Assembly: GCF_041908905.1 (NCBI RefSeq)
Contig: NZ_JAYREK010000004.1
Location: forward strand, 97,127 to 161,126
Source: Zoogloea sp041908905
GTDB lineage: Bacteria; Pseudomonadota; Gammaproteobacteria; Burkholderiales; Rhodocyclaceae
Direction of reading: 5' to 3'
DNA length: 64,000 nt
The position numbers were made by a program, and so were the translations under genes. Below are positions 41,266-49,982 of this stretch, piece after piece; the stretch's first letter is position 1, and every line of letters begins with the position of its first letter. The notes under the pieces are model-generated. The model was not told where the DNA came from. It saw only the letters and a list, made by a program, of their open reading frames with translations, and searched no databases.

Positions 41266-42129
41266 ATGAGCCTCCCCGACCTCGACCCGACGCGGCCCCT
41301 GTGCGTACCCGCGCCGGCCAAGATCAACCTCTTCCTGCACATCGTCGGGCGGCGCCCGGATGGCTATCATCTGCTGCAGACCGCCTTCCGCCTGCTCGAC
41401 TGGGGCGACGAGATCACCCTGCGGCGGCGCGACGACGGCCTGATCCTGCGCACCACCGACGTGCCGGGCGTGCCGGCCGCGTCCGACCTCGTGGTGCGCG
41501 CGGCGCGGGCGCTGCAGGCGGCCAGCGGCAGCGCCTTCGGCGCCGAGATCGGCGTGACCAAGCGGATCCCGATGGGCGGCGGGCTGGGCGGGGGCAGCTC
41601 GGACGCGGCCAGCGTGCTGCTGGCCCTCAATCGCCTGTGGGGCTGCGGCCTGTCCCGCCGAGCCCTGCAGGAGATCGGCCTGAAGCTGGGGGCCGACGTG
41701 CCGTTTTTCGTGTTCGGCGAGACCGCCTTCGCCGAGGGCGTCGGCGAGGCCCTTCGCCCGCTCGCGGTGCCGCCGGCCTGGTATGTGATGGTCGCGCCGC
41801 CGGTCTCCGTACCCACCGCTGAAATTTTTTCGGCAAAAGAGTTGACACGGGATACTGAAATCCTAATAATGCGGGCCTTCGCAGCACACAACACACGAAA
41901 CGACATGCAAGCCGTTGTTTGCATGAAGTATTCGGAAGTGGCCGAGGCGCTGAAATGGTTGTCGCAATATGGCTACGCCAGGATGAGTGGATCGGGAGCT
42001 TGCTTGTTCGCCCCCTTCGATTCTGAAGCTGAAGCGCTGAAGGTTGCGGCAAGTGCCCCGTCGGGGTGGAAGGTCTGGGTGGCCCAAGGGCTCGACAGGC
42101 ATCCGCTGAAAGACTGGATCGCCGAGTGA
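41266..42129 (+). CDS. ispE: 4-diphosphocytidyl-2-C-methyl-D-erythritol kinase
   Basis: 287-residue GHMP kinase: PAPAKINLFLHIVGRRPDGYH at the N-terminus, ATP loop GGGLGGGSSDAA, and the C-terminal RMSGSGACLFAPF. Fourth step of the methylerythritol phosphate route to isoprenoids. The last third (about 41820-42020) is distinctly richer in A/T than the rest and contains a good sigma-70 promoter motif pointing at tRNA-Gln and prs. Confidence 0.96.
   Translation: MSLPDLDPTRPLCVPAPAKINLFLHIVGRRPDGYHLLQTAFRLLDWGDEITLRRRDDGLILRTTDVPGVPAASDLVVRAARALQAASGSAFGAEIGVTKRIPMGGGLGGGSSDAASVLLALNRLWGCGLSRRALQEIGLKLGADVPFFVFGETAFAEGVGEALRPLAVPPAWYVMVAPPVSVPTAEIFSAKELTRDTEILIMRAFAAHNTRNDMQAVVCMKYSEVAEALKWLSQYGYARMSGSGACLFAPFDSEAEALKVAASAPSGWKVWVAQGLDRHPLKDWIAE
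41842..41870 (+). promoter_or_regulatory. sigma-70 promoter motif inside ispE
   Basis: TTGACA (41842-41847, perfect -35) followed by TAATAA after 16 bp or AATAAT after 17 bp (to 41870). It lies in the A/T-rich end of ispE and would start transcription about 280 bp before tRNA-Gln, giving tRNA-Gln and prs a promoter independent of lolB-ispE. Confidence 0.6.
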
Positions 42130-42154
42130 TTTGTGTGATGTGAAAACGATTTCT

Positions 42155-42231
42155 TGGGGAGTCGCCAAGTTGGTCAAGGCACCGGATTTTGATTCCGGCA
42201 TTCGAAGGTTCGAATCCTTCTTCCCCAGCCA
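42155..42231 (+). tRNA. tRNA-Gln (anticodon TTG)
   Basis: 77 nt including encoded CCA. Acceptor TGGGGAG pairs with TTCCCCA (last pair G-T). Anticodon stem CCGGA/TCCGG encloses TTTTGAT, anticodon TTG reading CAA. T-loop GTTCGAATC present. The position between ispE and prs is conserved in betaproteobacteria. Confidence 0.97.
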
Positions 42232-42238
42232 AACCGAG

Positions 42239-42271
42239 CGGGCAGGTCAAAAACCTGCCCGTTTTTGTTTT
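42239..42271 (+). terminator. intrinsic terminator/attenuator between tRNA-Gln and prs
   Basis: CGGGCAGGT-CAAAA-ACCTGCCCG followed by TTTTTGTTTT: perfect 9-bp stem with a strong T tract, 34 bp before the prs start. It ends the tRNA transcript and may attenuate prs. Confidence 0.9.
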
Positions 42272-42304
42272 AAACGTTCTTCAGCGTAGTAACGAGAGGT
42301 GATC

Positions 42305-43255
42305 ATGGCTTCGGGCAGCCTGATGGTTTTCACCGGCAACGCCAATCCCAAATTGGCCGCAGACGTGGTGCGGCGCCTGGGAATGTCTCTGGGTTCCGCC
42401 ACCGTGGGGCGTTTCTCCGATGGCGAAGTCAATGTCGAACTCCTGGAGAACGTGCGCGGCAAGGACGTCTTCGTCCTGCAGCCCACCTGCGTCCCCACCA
42501 ACGACAACATCATGGAATTGCTGATCATGGTGGATGCGCTCAAGCGGGCTTCGGCCGGCCGCATCACCGCGGCAATCCCGTACTTCGGCTACGCCCGTCA
42601 GGATCGCCGTCCCCGTTCGGCCCGGGTGCCGATCACCGCCAAGGTGGTCGCCAACATGCTGCAGGCCGCCGGCGTGCAACGCGTCCTGACCGTCGATCTC
42701 CACGCCGACCAGATCCAGGGTTTCTTCGACATCCCGGTGGACAACATCTACGCCGCCCCGGTGCTGCTCGATCACCTCGAGAAGCAGAAGTACGAAGACC
42801 TGATGGTGGTTTCGCCCGACGTGGGCGGCGTGGTGCGCGCCCGGGCCTTCGCGAAGCGCCTCGAGTGCGACCTGGCGATCATCGACAAGCGTCGCCCCAA
42901 GGCCAACGTGTCCGAGGTGATGAACATCATCGGTGAGGTCGAAGGCCGTACCTGCGTGATCATGGACGACATCGTCGATACCGCCGGCACCCTGTGCAAG
43001 GCCGCCCAGGCCCTCAAGGAAAACGGCGCCAAGCGCGTGATGGCCTACTGCACCCACGCGGTGCTGTCCGGCCCGGCGATCTCCCGCATCAACGAGTCCG
43101 ACCTCGACGAGCTGGTGGTCACCGATACCATCCCGCTGTCCGACGAGGCCCGTGCCTGCAGCCGCATCCGCTCCGTGTCCATCGCCGCCCTGCTGGCCGA
43201 CACGATGCTGCGGATCAGCAACGAGGAATCGGTCAGCTCGCTGTTCTGCGAGTAA
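42305..43255 (+). CDS. prs: ribose-phosphate pyrophosphokinase (PRPP synthetase)
   Basis: 316 residues from the ATG at 42305 after AGAGGTG (the in-frame GTG at 42299 lies in that site). Class I enzyme: FSDGEVNVELLENVRGKDVFVLQ, PYFGYARQDRRPRSARVPITAK (ATP/phosphate site), VDLHADQIQGFF and the PRPP loop MDDIVDTAGTL. Supplies PRPP for purine, pyrimidine, histidine and NAD synthesis. Followed by a hairpin and rplY. Confidence 0.97.
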   Translation: MASGSLMVFTGNANPKLAADVVRRLGMSLGSATVGRFSDGEVNVELLENVRGKDVFVLQPTCVPTNDNIMELLIMVDALKRASAGRITAAIPYFGYARQDRRPRSARVPITAKVVANMLQAAGVQRVLTVDLHADQIQGFFDIPVDNIYAAPVLLDHLEKQKYEDLMVVSPDVGGVVRARAFAKRLECDLAIIDKRRPKANVSEVMNIIGEVEGRTCVIMDDIVDTAGTLCKAAQALKENGAKRVMAYCTHAVLSGPAISRINESDLDELVVTDTIPLSDEARACSRIRSVSIAALLADTMLRISNEESVSSLFCE

Positions 43256-43269
43256 GCCTTCAAGTTTCG

Positions 43270-43300
43270 AGCCGGTGGGCGTGAGTCCACCGGCTTTCTT
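43270..43300 (+). terminator. hairpin between prs and rplY
   Basis: AGCCGGTGG-8 nt-CCACCGGCT followed by TTCTT. A moderate intrinsic terminator or attenuator before the ribosomal protein gene. Confidence 0.65.
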
Positions 43301-43347
43301 CATCCCCCGTCTGGTCGCGGACGGGGTTCAAATCTGGAGTATCAAGC

Positions 43348-43947
43348 ATGACCATCAAGTTCAACGCCAAGTCGCGTGACGTCCAGGGTTCGAGTGCGAG
43401 CCGCCGCCTGCGTCGCGCCGGCAGTGTTCCCGCCATCGTCTTCGGCGGCGGTGCCGCGCCCCAGCAGGTCGAAGTGGATCACAACGAGATCTACCACGCC
43501 CTGCGCAACGAAGCCTTCCACTCCTCCGTGCTGAGCATGGTCCTCGACGGCGCCATCCAGTCCGTGATCCTGAAGGACACCCAGTGGCACCCGTACAAGC
43601 AGCAAGTGCTGCACCTGGACTTCCAGCGCGTTGACGCCACCCACAAGATCCACGTGAAGGTGCCGCTGCACTTCATCAACGCCGACATCGCTCCGGGCGT
43701 CAAGCTCGAAGGCGGCATGGTGTCCCACCCCTACACCGAACTGACCGTCGAGTGCCTGCCGGGCGCCCTGCCGGAGTTCATCGAAGTCGACCTGAAGGAT
43801 CTCAAGTCCGGCTCGTCCATCCACGTCTCCAGCCTGAACCTGCCGGAAGGCGTGAAGGCCCTGACCCACGGTGAAGACCCGGTCGTCGCCACCATCCTGG
43901 CCGTTCGCGGTGGTGACGAGGCTGCCGAAGAAACCCCGGCTGCCTGA
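43348..43947 (+). CDS. rplY: 50S ribosomal protein L25 (general stress protein Ctc type)
   Basis: 199 residues: an L25 domain (about 1-95, KSRDVQGSSASRRLRRAGSVPAIVFGG) binding 5S rRNA, plus the C-terminal Ctc/TL5 beta-domain (about 96-185) absent from the short E. coli L25. The acidic Ala/Glu tail (GGDEAAEETPAA) is usual. Located between prs and pth in the conserved order. Confidence 0.96.
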   Translation: MTIKFNAKSRDVQGSSASRRLRRAGSVPAIVFGGGAAPQQVEVDHNEIYHALRNEAFHSSVLSMVLDGAIQSVILKDTQWHPYKQQVLHLDFQRVDATHKIHVKVPLHFINADIAPGVKLEGGMVSHPYTELTVECLPGALPEFIEVDLKDLKSGSSIHVSSLNLPEGVKALTHGEDPVVATILAVRGGDEAAEETPAA

Positions 43948-43978
43948 TCCCCCGACGGGTATTGACGAGGTCGAACCG

Positions 43979-44575
43979 ATGAGCCAGCTCGCGCCCAAGC
44001 TCGTAGTCGGCCTCGGCAATCCCGGCGACGAGTACACCCAGACCCGGCACAACGCCGGGTTTTGGTTTTGTGAGCGCCTGGCGCGCGAGCTGGGGGCCTC
44101 CTACAGCCGCGAGGCCCGCTTCCACGGCCTGGCCGCCAACGCCCGCAGCGAGGGCGTGTGGCTGCTGATGCCGCAGACCTTCATGAACCGCTCCGGCCAG
44201 TCGGTGGCCGCGCTGGCGCGTTTCTACCGCATCGCACCCGCCGAGATCCTGGTGGTGCATGACGAGCTCGACATTCCCCCCGGCCAGCTGCGCCTCAAGT
44301 TCGGCGGCGGCCTCGGCGGCCACAACGGCCTCAAGGACATCACCGCCCACCTGGGCACCCAGGATTTCTGGCGCCTGCGGGTCGGCATCGGCCACCCGGG
44401 CGACCGCAACGAGGTGGTCAATTTCGTCCTCAAGCCGCCCCGGCGCGAGGAGTCCGTACTGATCGACGAGTCCATCGATCGTGCCCTCGCCGTATGGCCG
44501 ACCCTCGCCAGGGGCGACTGGAACGCCGCCACCCAGCGCCTCAACACCCGTCCCGCCGCCCCCAAGCCGGCCTGA
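43979..44575 (+). CDS. pth: peptidyl-tRNA hydrolase
   Basis: 198 residues from the ATG at 43979 after GAGG. Family motifs VGLGNPGDEYTQTRHNAGF (catalytic His), LLMPQTFMNRSGQS, VVHDELDIPPGQLRLKFGGGLGGHNGLKDI. Releases tRNA from prematurely terminated peptidyl-tRNA. 31 bp after rplY, so probably co-transcribed. Confidence 0.97.
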   Translation: MSQLAPKLVVGLGNPGDEYTQTRHNAGFWFCERLARELGASYSREARFHGLAANARSEGVWLLMPQTFMNRSGQSVAALARFYRIAPAEILVVHDELDIPPGQLRLKFGGGLGGHNGLKDITAHLGTQDFWRLRVGIGHPGDRNEVVNFVLKPPRREESVLIDESIDRALAVWPTLARGDWNAATQRLNTRPAAPKPA

Positions 44576-44679
44576 CGCGGCGCCTTCTCCGCTCCGCCGC
44601 TCAAGGGGCGCTCTCCTCCGGTCGTAGATGATCGGGCTTATCCTTACTTGCCCGCTCCGCCGGAGCGAAGGAGCCCCGA

Positions 44680-46302
44680 ATGCGAAAACTCGCCGACACG
44701 CCCATCTCCCTGCGCCTCACCGGTGCGATCTGGCTGATGCTCCTGCTTGCCTGGGGCGGCATGATCGCGTGGGAAACCCGTGTCAATCGCGAGACCGCCA
44801 TCGCCCAGGCCCAGGATTTCGCCCGCAGCATCCACGAGATGACCATGGCCGGCCTCACCGGCATGATGATTACCGGCACGGTCGGCCAGCGGGCGGTCTT
44901 CCTCGATCAGATCAGGCAGCTCTCGGTGATCAAGGATCTGGAGGTCATCCGCGGCGACGCGGTGAGCACGCAGTTCGGCCCGGGCGACCGGCCGCCGCCG
45001 CAGCTGGATGCCGACGAGCAGGCGGCCCTGCAGACCCGCCGCGAGGTGCTGCGGATCGAGCGCGACCCGGCCGTCGGCGAATACCTGCGGGTCGTCACGC
45101 CGACGCTGGCCTCCGAGAACTACCTCGGCAAGAACTGCGTCGCCTGTCACCAGGTGCCGGCGGGAACGCCGCTGGGGCTGGTCAGCATGAAGGTGTCCCT
45201 CGACAAGGTGAATGCAGCGGTCGATACCTTCATGTGGAAGAGCATCGTGAGCGCGCTCGTCGTGTCGCTGCCGCTGATCGCCTTTGTGGTGTTCTTCGTG
45301 CGGCGCTTCGTCGTGACGCCGCTCACCGCGATGAACGCCAGCCTGGCCGAGATCGCCGCCGGGGAGGGCGACCTGACCCGGCGCCTGCCGGTGGCCGGGC
45401 GGGACGAGATCGGTCAGACGGCGGCCGCCTTCAATTCGATGCTCAGCACCATCGCCCAGCTGGTCCGCCACGTCGGCGACTCGGCCCAGCAGGTGACCGG
45501 CTCCGCGCGTCAGCTCGCCGACGGGGCGGCCCGGGTCGCCGATGGCTCGCGTCGCCAGAACGAACACTCCGGGCAGATCGCGCTCGCCGTCGAGAGCGTG
45601 GCGGCGGGCGTCGCCAGCGTCGCCGGCAGCGCCGGGCGGGTGCATCAGGGTTCCCTGGAGAGCCTGCGTCGCGCCGAGGAGGGCGCCGCGACCCTGCATC
45701 GGCTGGTCGCCGAGGTGGACCACGCGGAAGGGGCGGTGCGGCAGATGGCCGAGTCCGTGGAGCATTTCGTCGCGTCCACCGCGTCGATCTCCACGCTGAC
45801 CCGCGAGGTCCGGGAGATCGCCGAGCAGACCAACCTGCTGGCCCTCAATGCCGCCATCGAGGCGGCCCGGGCGGGCGAGCACGGGCGCGGCTTTGCGGTG
45901 GTGGCCGACGAAGTGCGCAAGCTCGCCGAAAAGTCGGCCCACTCGGCCAGCGAGATCGACGCCGTGACGTCCCGCCTCGGGCTGCAGTCGGAGGCGGTGC
46001 ACGAGGCCGTCCAGGTGGGCCTCGCCCATCTCGGCAGCAGCCGGACCGCGGTGGCCAGCGTGTCCCAGGCCATCGCCGCAGCCAACGAGTCGGTGGTCGC
46101 GGTGGGCCACGGCCTCGACGAGATCGCCGAGGCCACCGAGCAGCAGCGCAGCGCCAGCGCCGAGGTGGCGGCGGGGATCGAGGAGATCGCCCGGATGGCC
46201 CGCGACAACACGATGGCGGTCGAGACCACGGCCGAGGCCGCCCGGGGGCTGGAAACCCTCGCCGGTGCGCTGCAGCAGACGGTCGCCCGCTTCCGCGTCT
46301 GA
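44680..46302 (+). CDS. methyl-accepting chemotaxis protein with periplasmic c-type heme motif
   Basis: 540 residues. Membrane segment 1 (about 11-31), periplasmic sensor (about 32-187), membrane segment 2 (about 188-207), HAMP domain (about 208-262) and cytoplasmic signalling domain with the conserved hairpin tip EIAEQTNLLALNAAIEAARA. The sensor carries CVACH (Cys153, Cys156, His157), the covalent heme c attachment motif, within NYLGKNCVACHQVPAGTPLG. Periplasmic location fits cytochrome c maturation. A heme-based redox or gas-sensing chemoreceptor is the likely role (inference). Stands alone between pth and ilvD; no clear sigma-28 promoter seen. Confidence 0.92.
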   Translation: MRKLADTPISLRLTGAIWLMLLLAWGGMIAWETRVNRETAIAQAQDFARSIHEMTMAGLTGMMITGTVGQRAVFLDQIRQLSVIKDLEVIRGDAVSTQFGPGDRPPPQLDADEQAALQTRREVLRIERDPAVGEYLRVVTPTLASENYLGKNCVACHQVPAGTPLGLVSMKVSLDKVNAAVDTFMWKSIVSALVVSLPLIAFVVFFVRRFVVTPLTAMNASLAEIAAGEGDLTRRLPVAGRDEIGQTAAAFNSMLSTIAQLVRHVGDSAQQVTGSARQLADGAARVADGSRRQNEHSGQIALAVESVAAGVASVAGSAGRVHQGSLESLRRAEEGAATLHRLVAEVDHAEGAVRQMAESVEHFVASTASISTLTREVREIAEQTNLLALNAAIEAARAGEHGRGFAVVADEVRKLAEKSAHSASEIDAVTSRLGLQSEAVHEAVQVGLAHLGSSRTAVASVSQAIAAANESVVAVGHGLDEIAEATEQQRSASAEVAAGIEEIARMARDNTMAVETTAEAARGLETLAGALQQTVARFRV

Positions 46303-46407
46303 GGCTTTTCGGCGCCAAGTTCCACATCCTCTGGCTGCCGGACGGACTTCCGGGGCTAGAATAACAAGTTGGCAACAGCACATTCGCTACAAGACGGAGC
46401 CCCCCAG

Positions 46408-48249
46408 ATGCCCCAGTACCGTTCCCGCACCTCCACCGCCGGCCGCAACATGGCCGGCGCCCGCGCCCTGTGGCGCGCCACCGGCATGAAGGATGGCGAT
46501 TTCGAAAAGCCGATCATCGCCGTGGTGAACAGCTTCACCCAGTTCGTGCCCGGCCACGTGCACCTCAAGGACCTCGGCCAGCTGGTCGCCCGCGAGATCG
46601 AGGCTGCCGGCGGTGTCGCCAAGGAATTCAACACCATCGCCATCGACGACGGCATCGCCATGGGCCACGGCGGCATGCTGTATTCGCTGCCCAGCCGCGA
46701 CCTCATTGCCGACAGCGTCGAGTACATGGTCAATGCCCACACCGCCGACGCGATGGTGTGCATCTCCAACTGCGACAAGATCACCCCGGGCATGCTGATG
46801 GCCGCGATGCGCCTCAACATCCCGGCGATCTTCGTCTCCGGCGGCCCGATGGAGGCCGGCAAGGTCAAGTGGGAGGCCAAGGTGATCTCCCTCGACCTCA
46901 TCGACGCGATGGTCAAGGCCGCCGACAGCAGCTGCTCCGACGAGGAAGTGGCCGCCGTCGAGCGCTCCGCCTGCCCGACCTGCGGCTCCTGCTCCGGCAT
47001 GTTCACCGCCAACTCCATGAACTGCCTCACCGAGGCCCTCGGCCTGTCGCTGCCGGGCAACGGCACCGTGGTGGCCACCCACGCCGACCGGGAACGCCTG
47101 TTCAAGGAGGCCGGCCGCCGCATCGTCAGCCTGGCCCGCCGCTACTACGAGCAGGACGACGAGTCGGTGCTGCCGCGTTCCATCGCCAGCTTCAAGGCCT
47201 TCGAAAACGCCATCAGCCTCGACGTGGCGATGGGCGGCTCGACCAACACCGTGCTGCACCTGCTGGCCGCGGCGAGCGAAGCCGGCGTCGACTTCAAGAT
47301 GAAGGACATCGACCGCATCTCCCGTCAGGTGCCCTGCCTGTGCAAGGTGGCGCCGGCGGTGGCCGACGTGCACATCGAGGACGTCCACCGCGCCGGCGGC
47401 ATCATGGCCATCCTCGGCGAGCTGGCCCGCGCCGGCCTGCTGCACACCGACCTGCCGACGGTCCACAGCAAGACCCTGGGCGAGGCCCTCGCCACCTGGG
47501 ACGTGATGCAGGCCCACGATTCCGGCGTGTTCAATTTCTACAAGGCCGCGCCGGGCGGCGTGCCCACCCAGGTGGCCTTCAGCCAGGACCGCCGCTGGAA
47601 CGAGCTCGACCTGGACCGCAGCAAGGGCGTGATCCGCGACAAGGCCAACGCCTTCAGCCAGGACGGTGGCCTCGCCGTGCTGTACGGCAATATCGCCGAG
47701 AAGGGCTGCATCGTGAAGACCGCCGGAGTCGATGAGTCGATCTGGACGTTCACCGGCCGCGCCCGCGTCTTCGAGAGCCAGGAAGACGCCGTCGAGGGCA
47801 TTCTCAACGACCAGATCGTCGCCGGCGACGTGGTGGTGATCCGCTACGAAGGCCCGAAGGGCGGCCCGGGCATGCAGGAAATGCTCTACCCGACCAGTTA
47901 CCTCAAGTCCAAGGGCCTGGGCAAGGCCTGCGCGCTGCTCACCGACGGGCGTTTCTCGGGCGGCACCTCGGGCCTCTCCATCGGCCACGCCTCCCCCGAG
48001 GCGGCCTGTGGCGGCGCCATCGGCCTGGTGGAGGAGGGGGACGTCATCGAGATCGACATCCCCAACCGCCGCATCCACCTGGCGGTGAGCGATGCCGAGC
48101 TGGCCAGCCGTCGCGAAGCCCAGAACGCCCGCGGCTGGAAGCCGGCCAACCGTGTGCGCCACGTCTCGGCGGCGCTGCAGGCCTATGCGGCGCTCACCAC
48201 CAGCGCCGACACCGGTGCCGTGCGCGATGTGACACAAGTTCAAACCTGA
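46408..48249 (+). CDS. ilvD: dihydroxy-acid dehydratase
   Basis: 613 residues from the ATG at 46408 (MPQYRSRTSTAGRNMAGARALWRATGM), preceded by GGAG; the longer in-frame start at 46369 is less likely. Fe-S cluster cysteines lie in CISNCDK and CPTCGSCSGM; DGRFSGGTSGLSIGHASPEAA is the C-terminal signature. Dehydrates dihydroxy acids to 2-keto acids in isoleucine and valine synthesis. Monocistronic with a clear terminator. Confidence 0.97.
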   Translation: MPQYRSRTSTAGRNMAGARALWRATGMKDGDFEKPIIAVVNSFTQFVPGHVHLKDLGQLVAREIEAAGGVAKEFNTIAIDDGIAMGHGGMLYSLPSRDLIADSVEYMVNAHTADAMVCISNCDKITPGMLMAAMRLNIPAIFVSGGPMEAGKVKWEAKVISLDLIDAMVKAADSSCSDEEVAAVERSACPTCGSCSGMFTANSMNCLTEALGLSLPGNGTVVATHADRERLFKEAGRRIVSLARRYYEQDDESVLPRSIASFKAFENAISLDVAMGGSTNTVLHLLAAASEAGVDFKMKDIDRISRQVPCLCKVAPAVADVHIEDVHRAGGIMAILGELARAGLLHTDLPTVHSKTLGEALATWDVMQAHDSGVFNFYKAAPGGVPTQVAFSQDRRWNELDLDRSKGVIRDKANAFSQDGGLAVLYGNIAEKGCIVKTAGVDESIWTFTGRARVFESQEDAVEGILNDQIVAGDVVVIRYEGPKGGPGMQEMLYPTSYLKSKGLGKACALLTDGRFSGGTSGLSIGHASPEAACGGAIGLVEEGDVIEIDIPNRRIHLAVSDAELASRREAQNARGWKPANRVRHVSAALQAYAALTTSADTGAVRDVTQVQT

Positions 48250-48272
48250 TTTGCCGGTATTTGGCAATACTG

Positions 48273-48301
48273 AGGGCTCAGCTTCGGCTGGGCCCTTTTT
48301 T
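48273..48301 (+). terminator. intrinsic terminator of ilvD
   Basis: AGGGCTCAGC-TTCG-GCTGGGCCCT with a TTCG tetraloop, one G-T pair and six T residues. Confidence 0.93.
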
Positions 48302-48447
48302 ATTGTATTTGTTGATTCATTCCTCGTCCCGAGGCGATGAATTGCGGTTTCATGACCTATCTGCCTGCGCTGTGAACAACCCCCCCCTGGTTTTGCCGGC
48401 TGTGGGTGTTCCAGGATCGAAGGACCATTCTCGAGGATTGCCCGATC

Positions 48448-49419
48448 ATGACATTCGCTCTCGCCTCCTCCCCTGCCTATGGTGCAGATTGCCTCGTCCG
48501 TCAGGTTGGCGGTCGTGCCGAGTGGGAACAGCTGTCGCGCCGCCTGCCCATGCCTCACCTGGTTCAGGCCTGGGCCTACGGCGAGGCCAAGGCGGCGGAG
48601 GGCTGGGGCGTGGAGCGCCTCGTGTTCGAGCAGGGCGGCCGGCCGCTGGCGATCTGCCAGGTGCAGGTCAGGCGCATCCTGGGCCTGACGGTGGCGGCCC
48701 GGATCGAGCGTGGCCCCCAGTTCATGGCGGCCCGTCCGACCGACGCCGAGGGGCGGGCCGTGTATGCCGCCCTGCGCCGGCGCTGGCGCTTCGGCCGTCG
48801 CGGCGTGCTGTGCCTGGCGCCGGGCCTGGTGGAGTCCCAGTCGCACCGGGAGTGGCTGCGGGCCGAGGGCTTCCGCACCCGCGGGGTTGCCGGCTGGTGC
48901 TCGGCCATCCTCGATCTCACCCTGGGCGAAGCGACCCTGCGCCGGCAACTGGCGGCCAGCTGGCGTAACCAGCTCAATACGGCGGAACGGAGCGGCCTGG
49001 GCTTCGAGCTGTCCATGACGCCGCGGGCGGTGGACTGGATCCTGGAGCGCCACGCAGAGAAGGCCCGGGAGAAGGGTTTCGTGGGGCCGTCGGTGAGTTT
49101 CCTGCGCGCGCTGCAGCGCCAGGCACCGGAGAACTTCTTCGTGGCCCGTGCCCTGCGTGACGGGGTGCCCCTGGCCGGGATGGTGGTGCTGCGTTTCGGG
49201 CGCAGCGCCGAGTGTTTCATCGGCTGGCACGAGGACGAGGCGGCCCCGGTCAAGGCCGACCACTTCGTACTGTGGAACGCGGCCCTGGCCATGGGCCGCC
49301 TGGGCTGCGAGCGTTTCGACCTGGGCGGCTACCCGCCGGCCTCGGAAGGCCGTGGGCGATTCAAGCCGGACATGCGCGGCAGCGAGTACCACCTGATGGA
49401 AGAGTGGACGGCCTTCTGA
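48448..49419 (+). CDS. GNAT/FemAB-type aminoacyl or acetyltransferase
   Basis: 323 residues from the ATG at 48448 (MTFALASSPAYGADCLVRQV) after GAGGATT. Two consecutive GNAT-like halves as in FemA/FemB proteins; the second holds RNQLNTAERSGLGFELS, GVPLAGMVVLRFGRSAECFIGWHEDE and the end GCERFDLGGYPPASEGRGRFKPDM. FemAB proteins add amino acids to peptidoglycan bridges in Gram-positives; in proteobacteria related proteins work on surface polysaccharide or unknown acceptors. Specific role not assignable. Confidence 0.8.
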   Translation: MTFALASSPAYGADCLVRQVGGRAEWEQLSRRLPMPHLVQAWAYGEAKAAEGWGVERLVFEQGGRPLAICQVQVRRILGLTVAARIERGPQFMAARPTDAEGRAVYAALRRRWRFGRRGVLCLAPGLVESQSHREWLRAEGFRTRGVAGWCSAILDLTLGEATLRRQLAASWRNQLNTAERSGLGFELSMTPRAVDWILERHAEKAREKGFVGPSVSFLRALQRQAPENFFVARALRDGVPLAGMVVLRFGRSAECFIGWHEDEAAPVKADHFVLWNAALAMGRLGCERFDLGGYPPASEGRGRFKPDMRGSEYHLMEEWTAF

Positions 49420-49437
49420 GCGCCGCCCGGCCGGGCC

Positions 49438-49974
49438 TCAGCCGAGCTTCTTCTCCATGAACAGCGCCTGGCCCATGGCCGGGTCGAGCTGGTAGCCCTC
49501 GAAGCCGAATTCCAGGTAGGCGCGGCGCGCGCCGAGGTTGCCTTCGAGCACCTCGAGGGTCAGCTTGCAGCAGCCTCGTGCCCGCGCGACGGCCTCCACG
49601 TGGGCGAGCAGCGCCCGGGCGATACCCTGGCGGCGGAAATCCTCGTGCACCACGATGTCATGCACGTTGAGCAGCGGCCGGCCGGCGAAGGTCGAGAAGC
49701 CCTCGACGCAGTTGATCAGCCCGACCGCGTGCGGCCCGGCGTCCGAGGCCTGATAGGCGATGAAGCTCAGCACCTGGGGCCGGCGGCGCAGCTCGGCCGG
49801 CAGGCGGGCGCGGAGTTCGTCGCTCATCGGTGCGCCGTTGCCGGTGGGGCTGCGCATGTAGTGGTCGAGGAGGGCGAGGAAGTCGGCACAGTGCCGGGAG
49901 GCGTCGAAATCGGTTGCCACGATGGCGAGGCCCGGGATGCCCGCAGGCGCCGCCTGGTGTGCTTGGTGTGTCAT
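49438..49974 (-). CDS. GNAT family N-acetyltransferase
   Basis: 178 residues from the ATG at 49974. The acetyl-CoA loop is clear: VHDIVVHEDFRRQGIARALLAHVEAVARARGC (R-R-Q-G-I-A), with LEVLEGNLGARRAYLEFGFEGY as the C-terminal motif. Substrate unknown. The start lies 8 bp after the stop of the preceding membrane protein on the same strand, so the two are probably co-expressed. Confidence 0.88.
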   Translation of the reverse strand: MTHQAHQAAPAGIPGLAIVATDFDASRHCADFLALLDHYMRSPTGNGAPMSDELRARLPAELRRRPQVLSFIAYQASDAGPHAVGLINCVEGFSTFAGRPLLNVHDIVVHEDFRRQGIARALLAHVEAVARARGCCKLTLEVLEGNLGARRAYLEFGFEGYQLDPAMGQALFMEKKLG

Positions 49975-49982
49975 GGGGTCGC

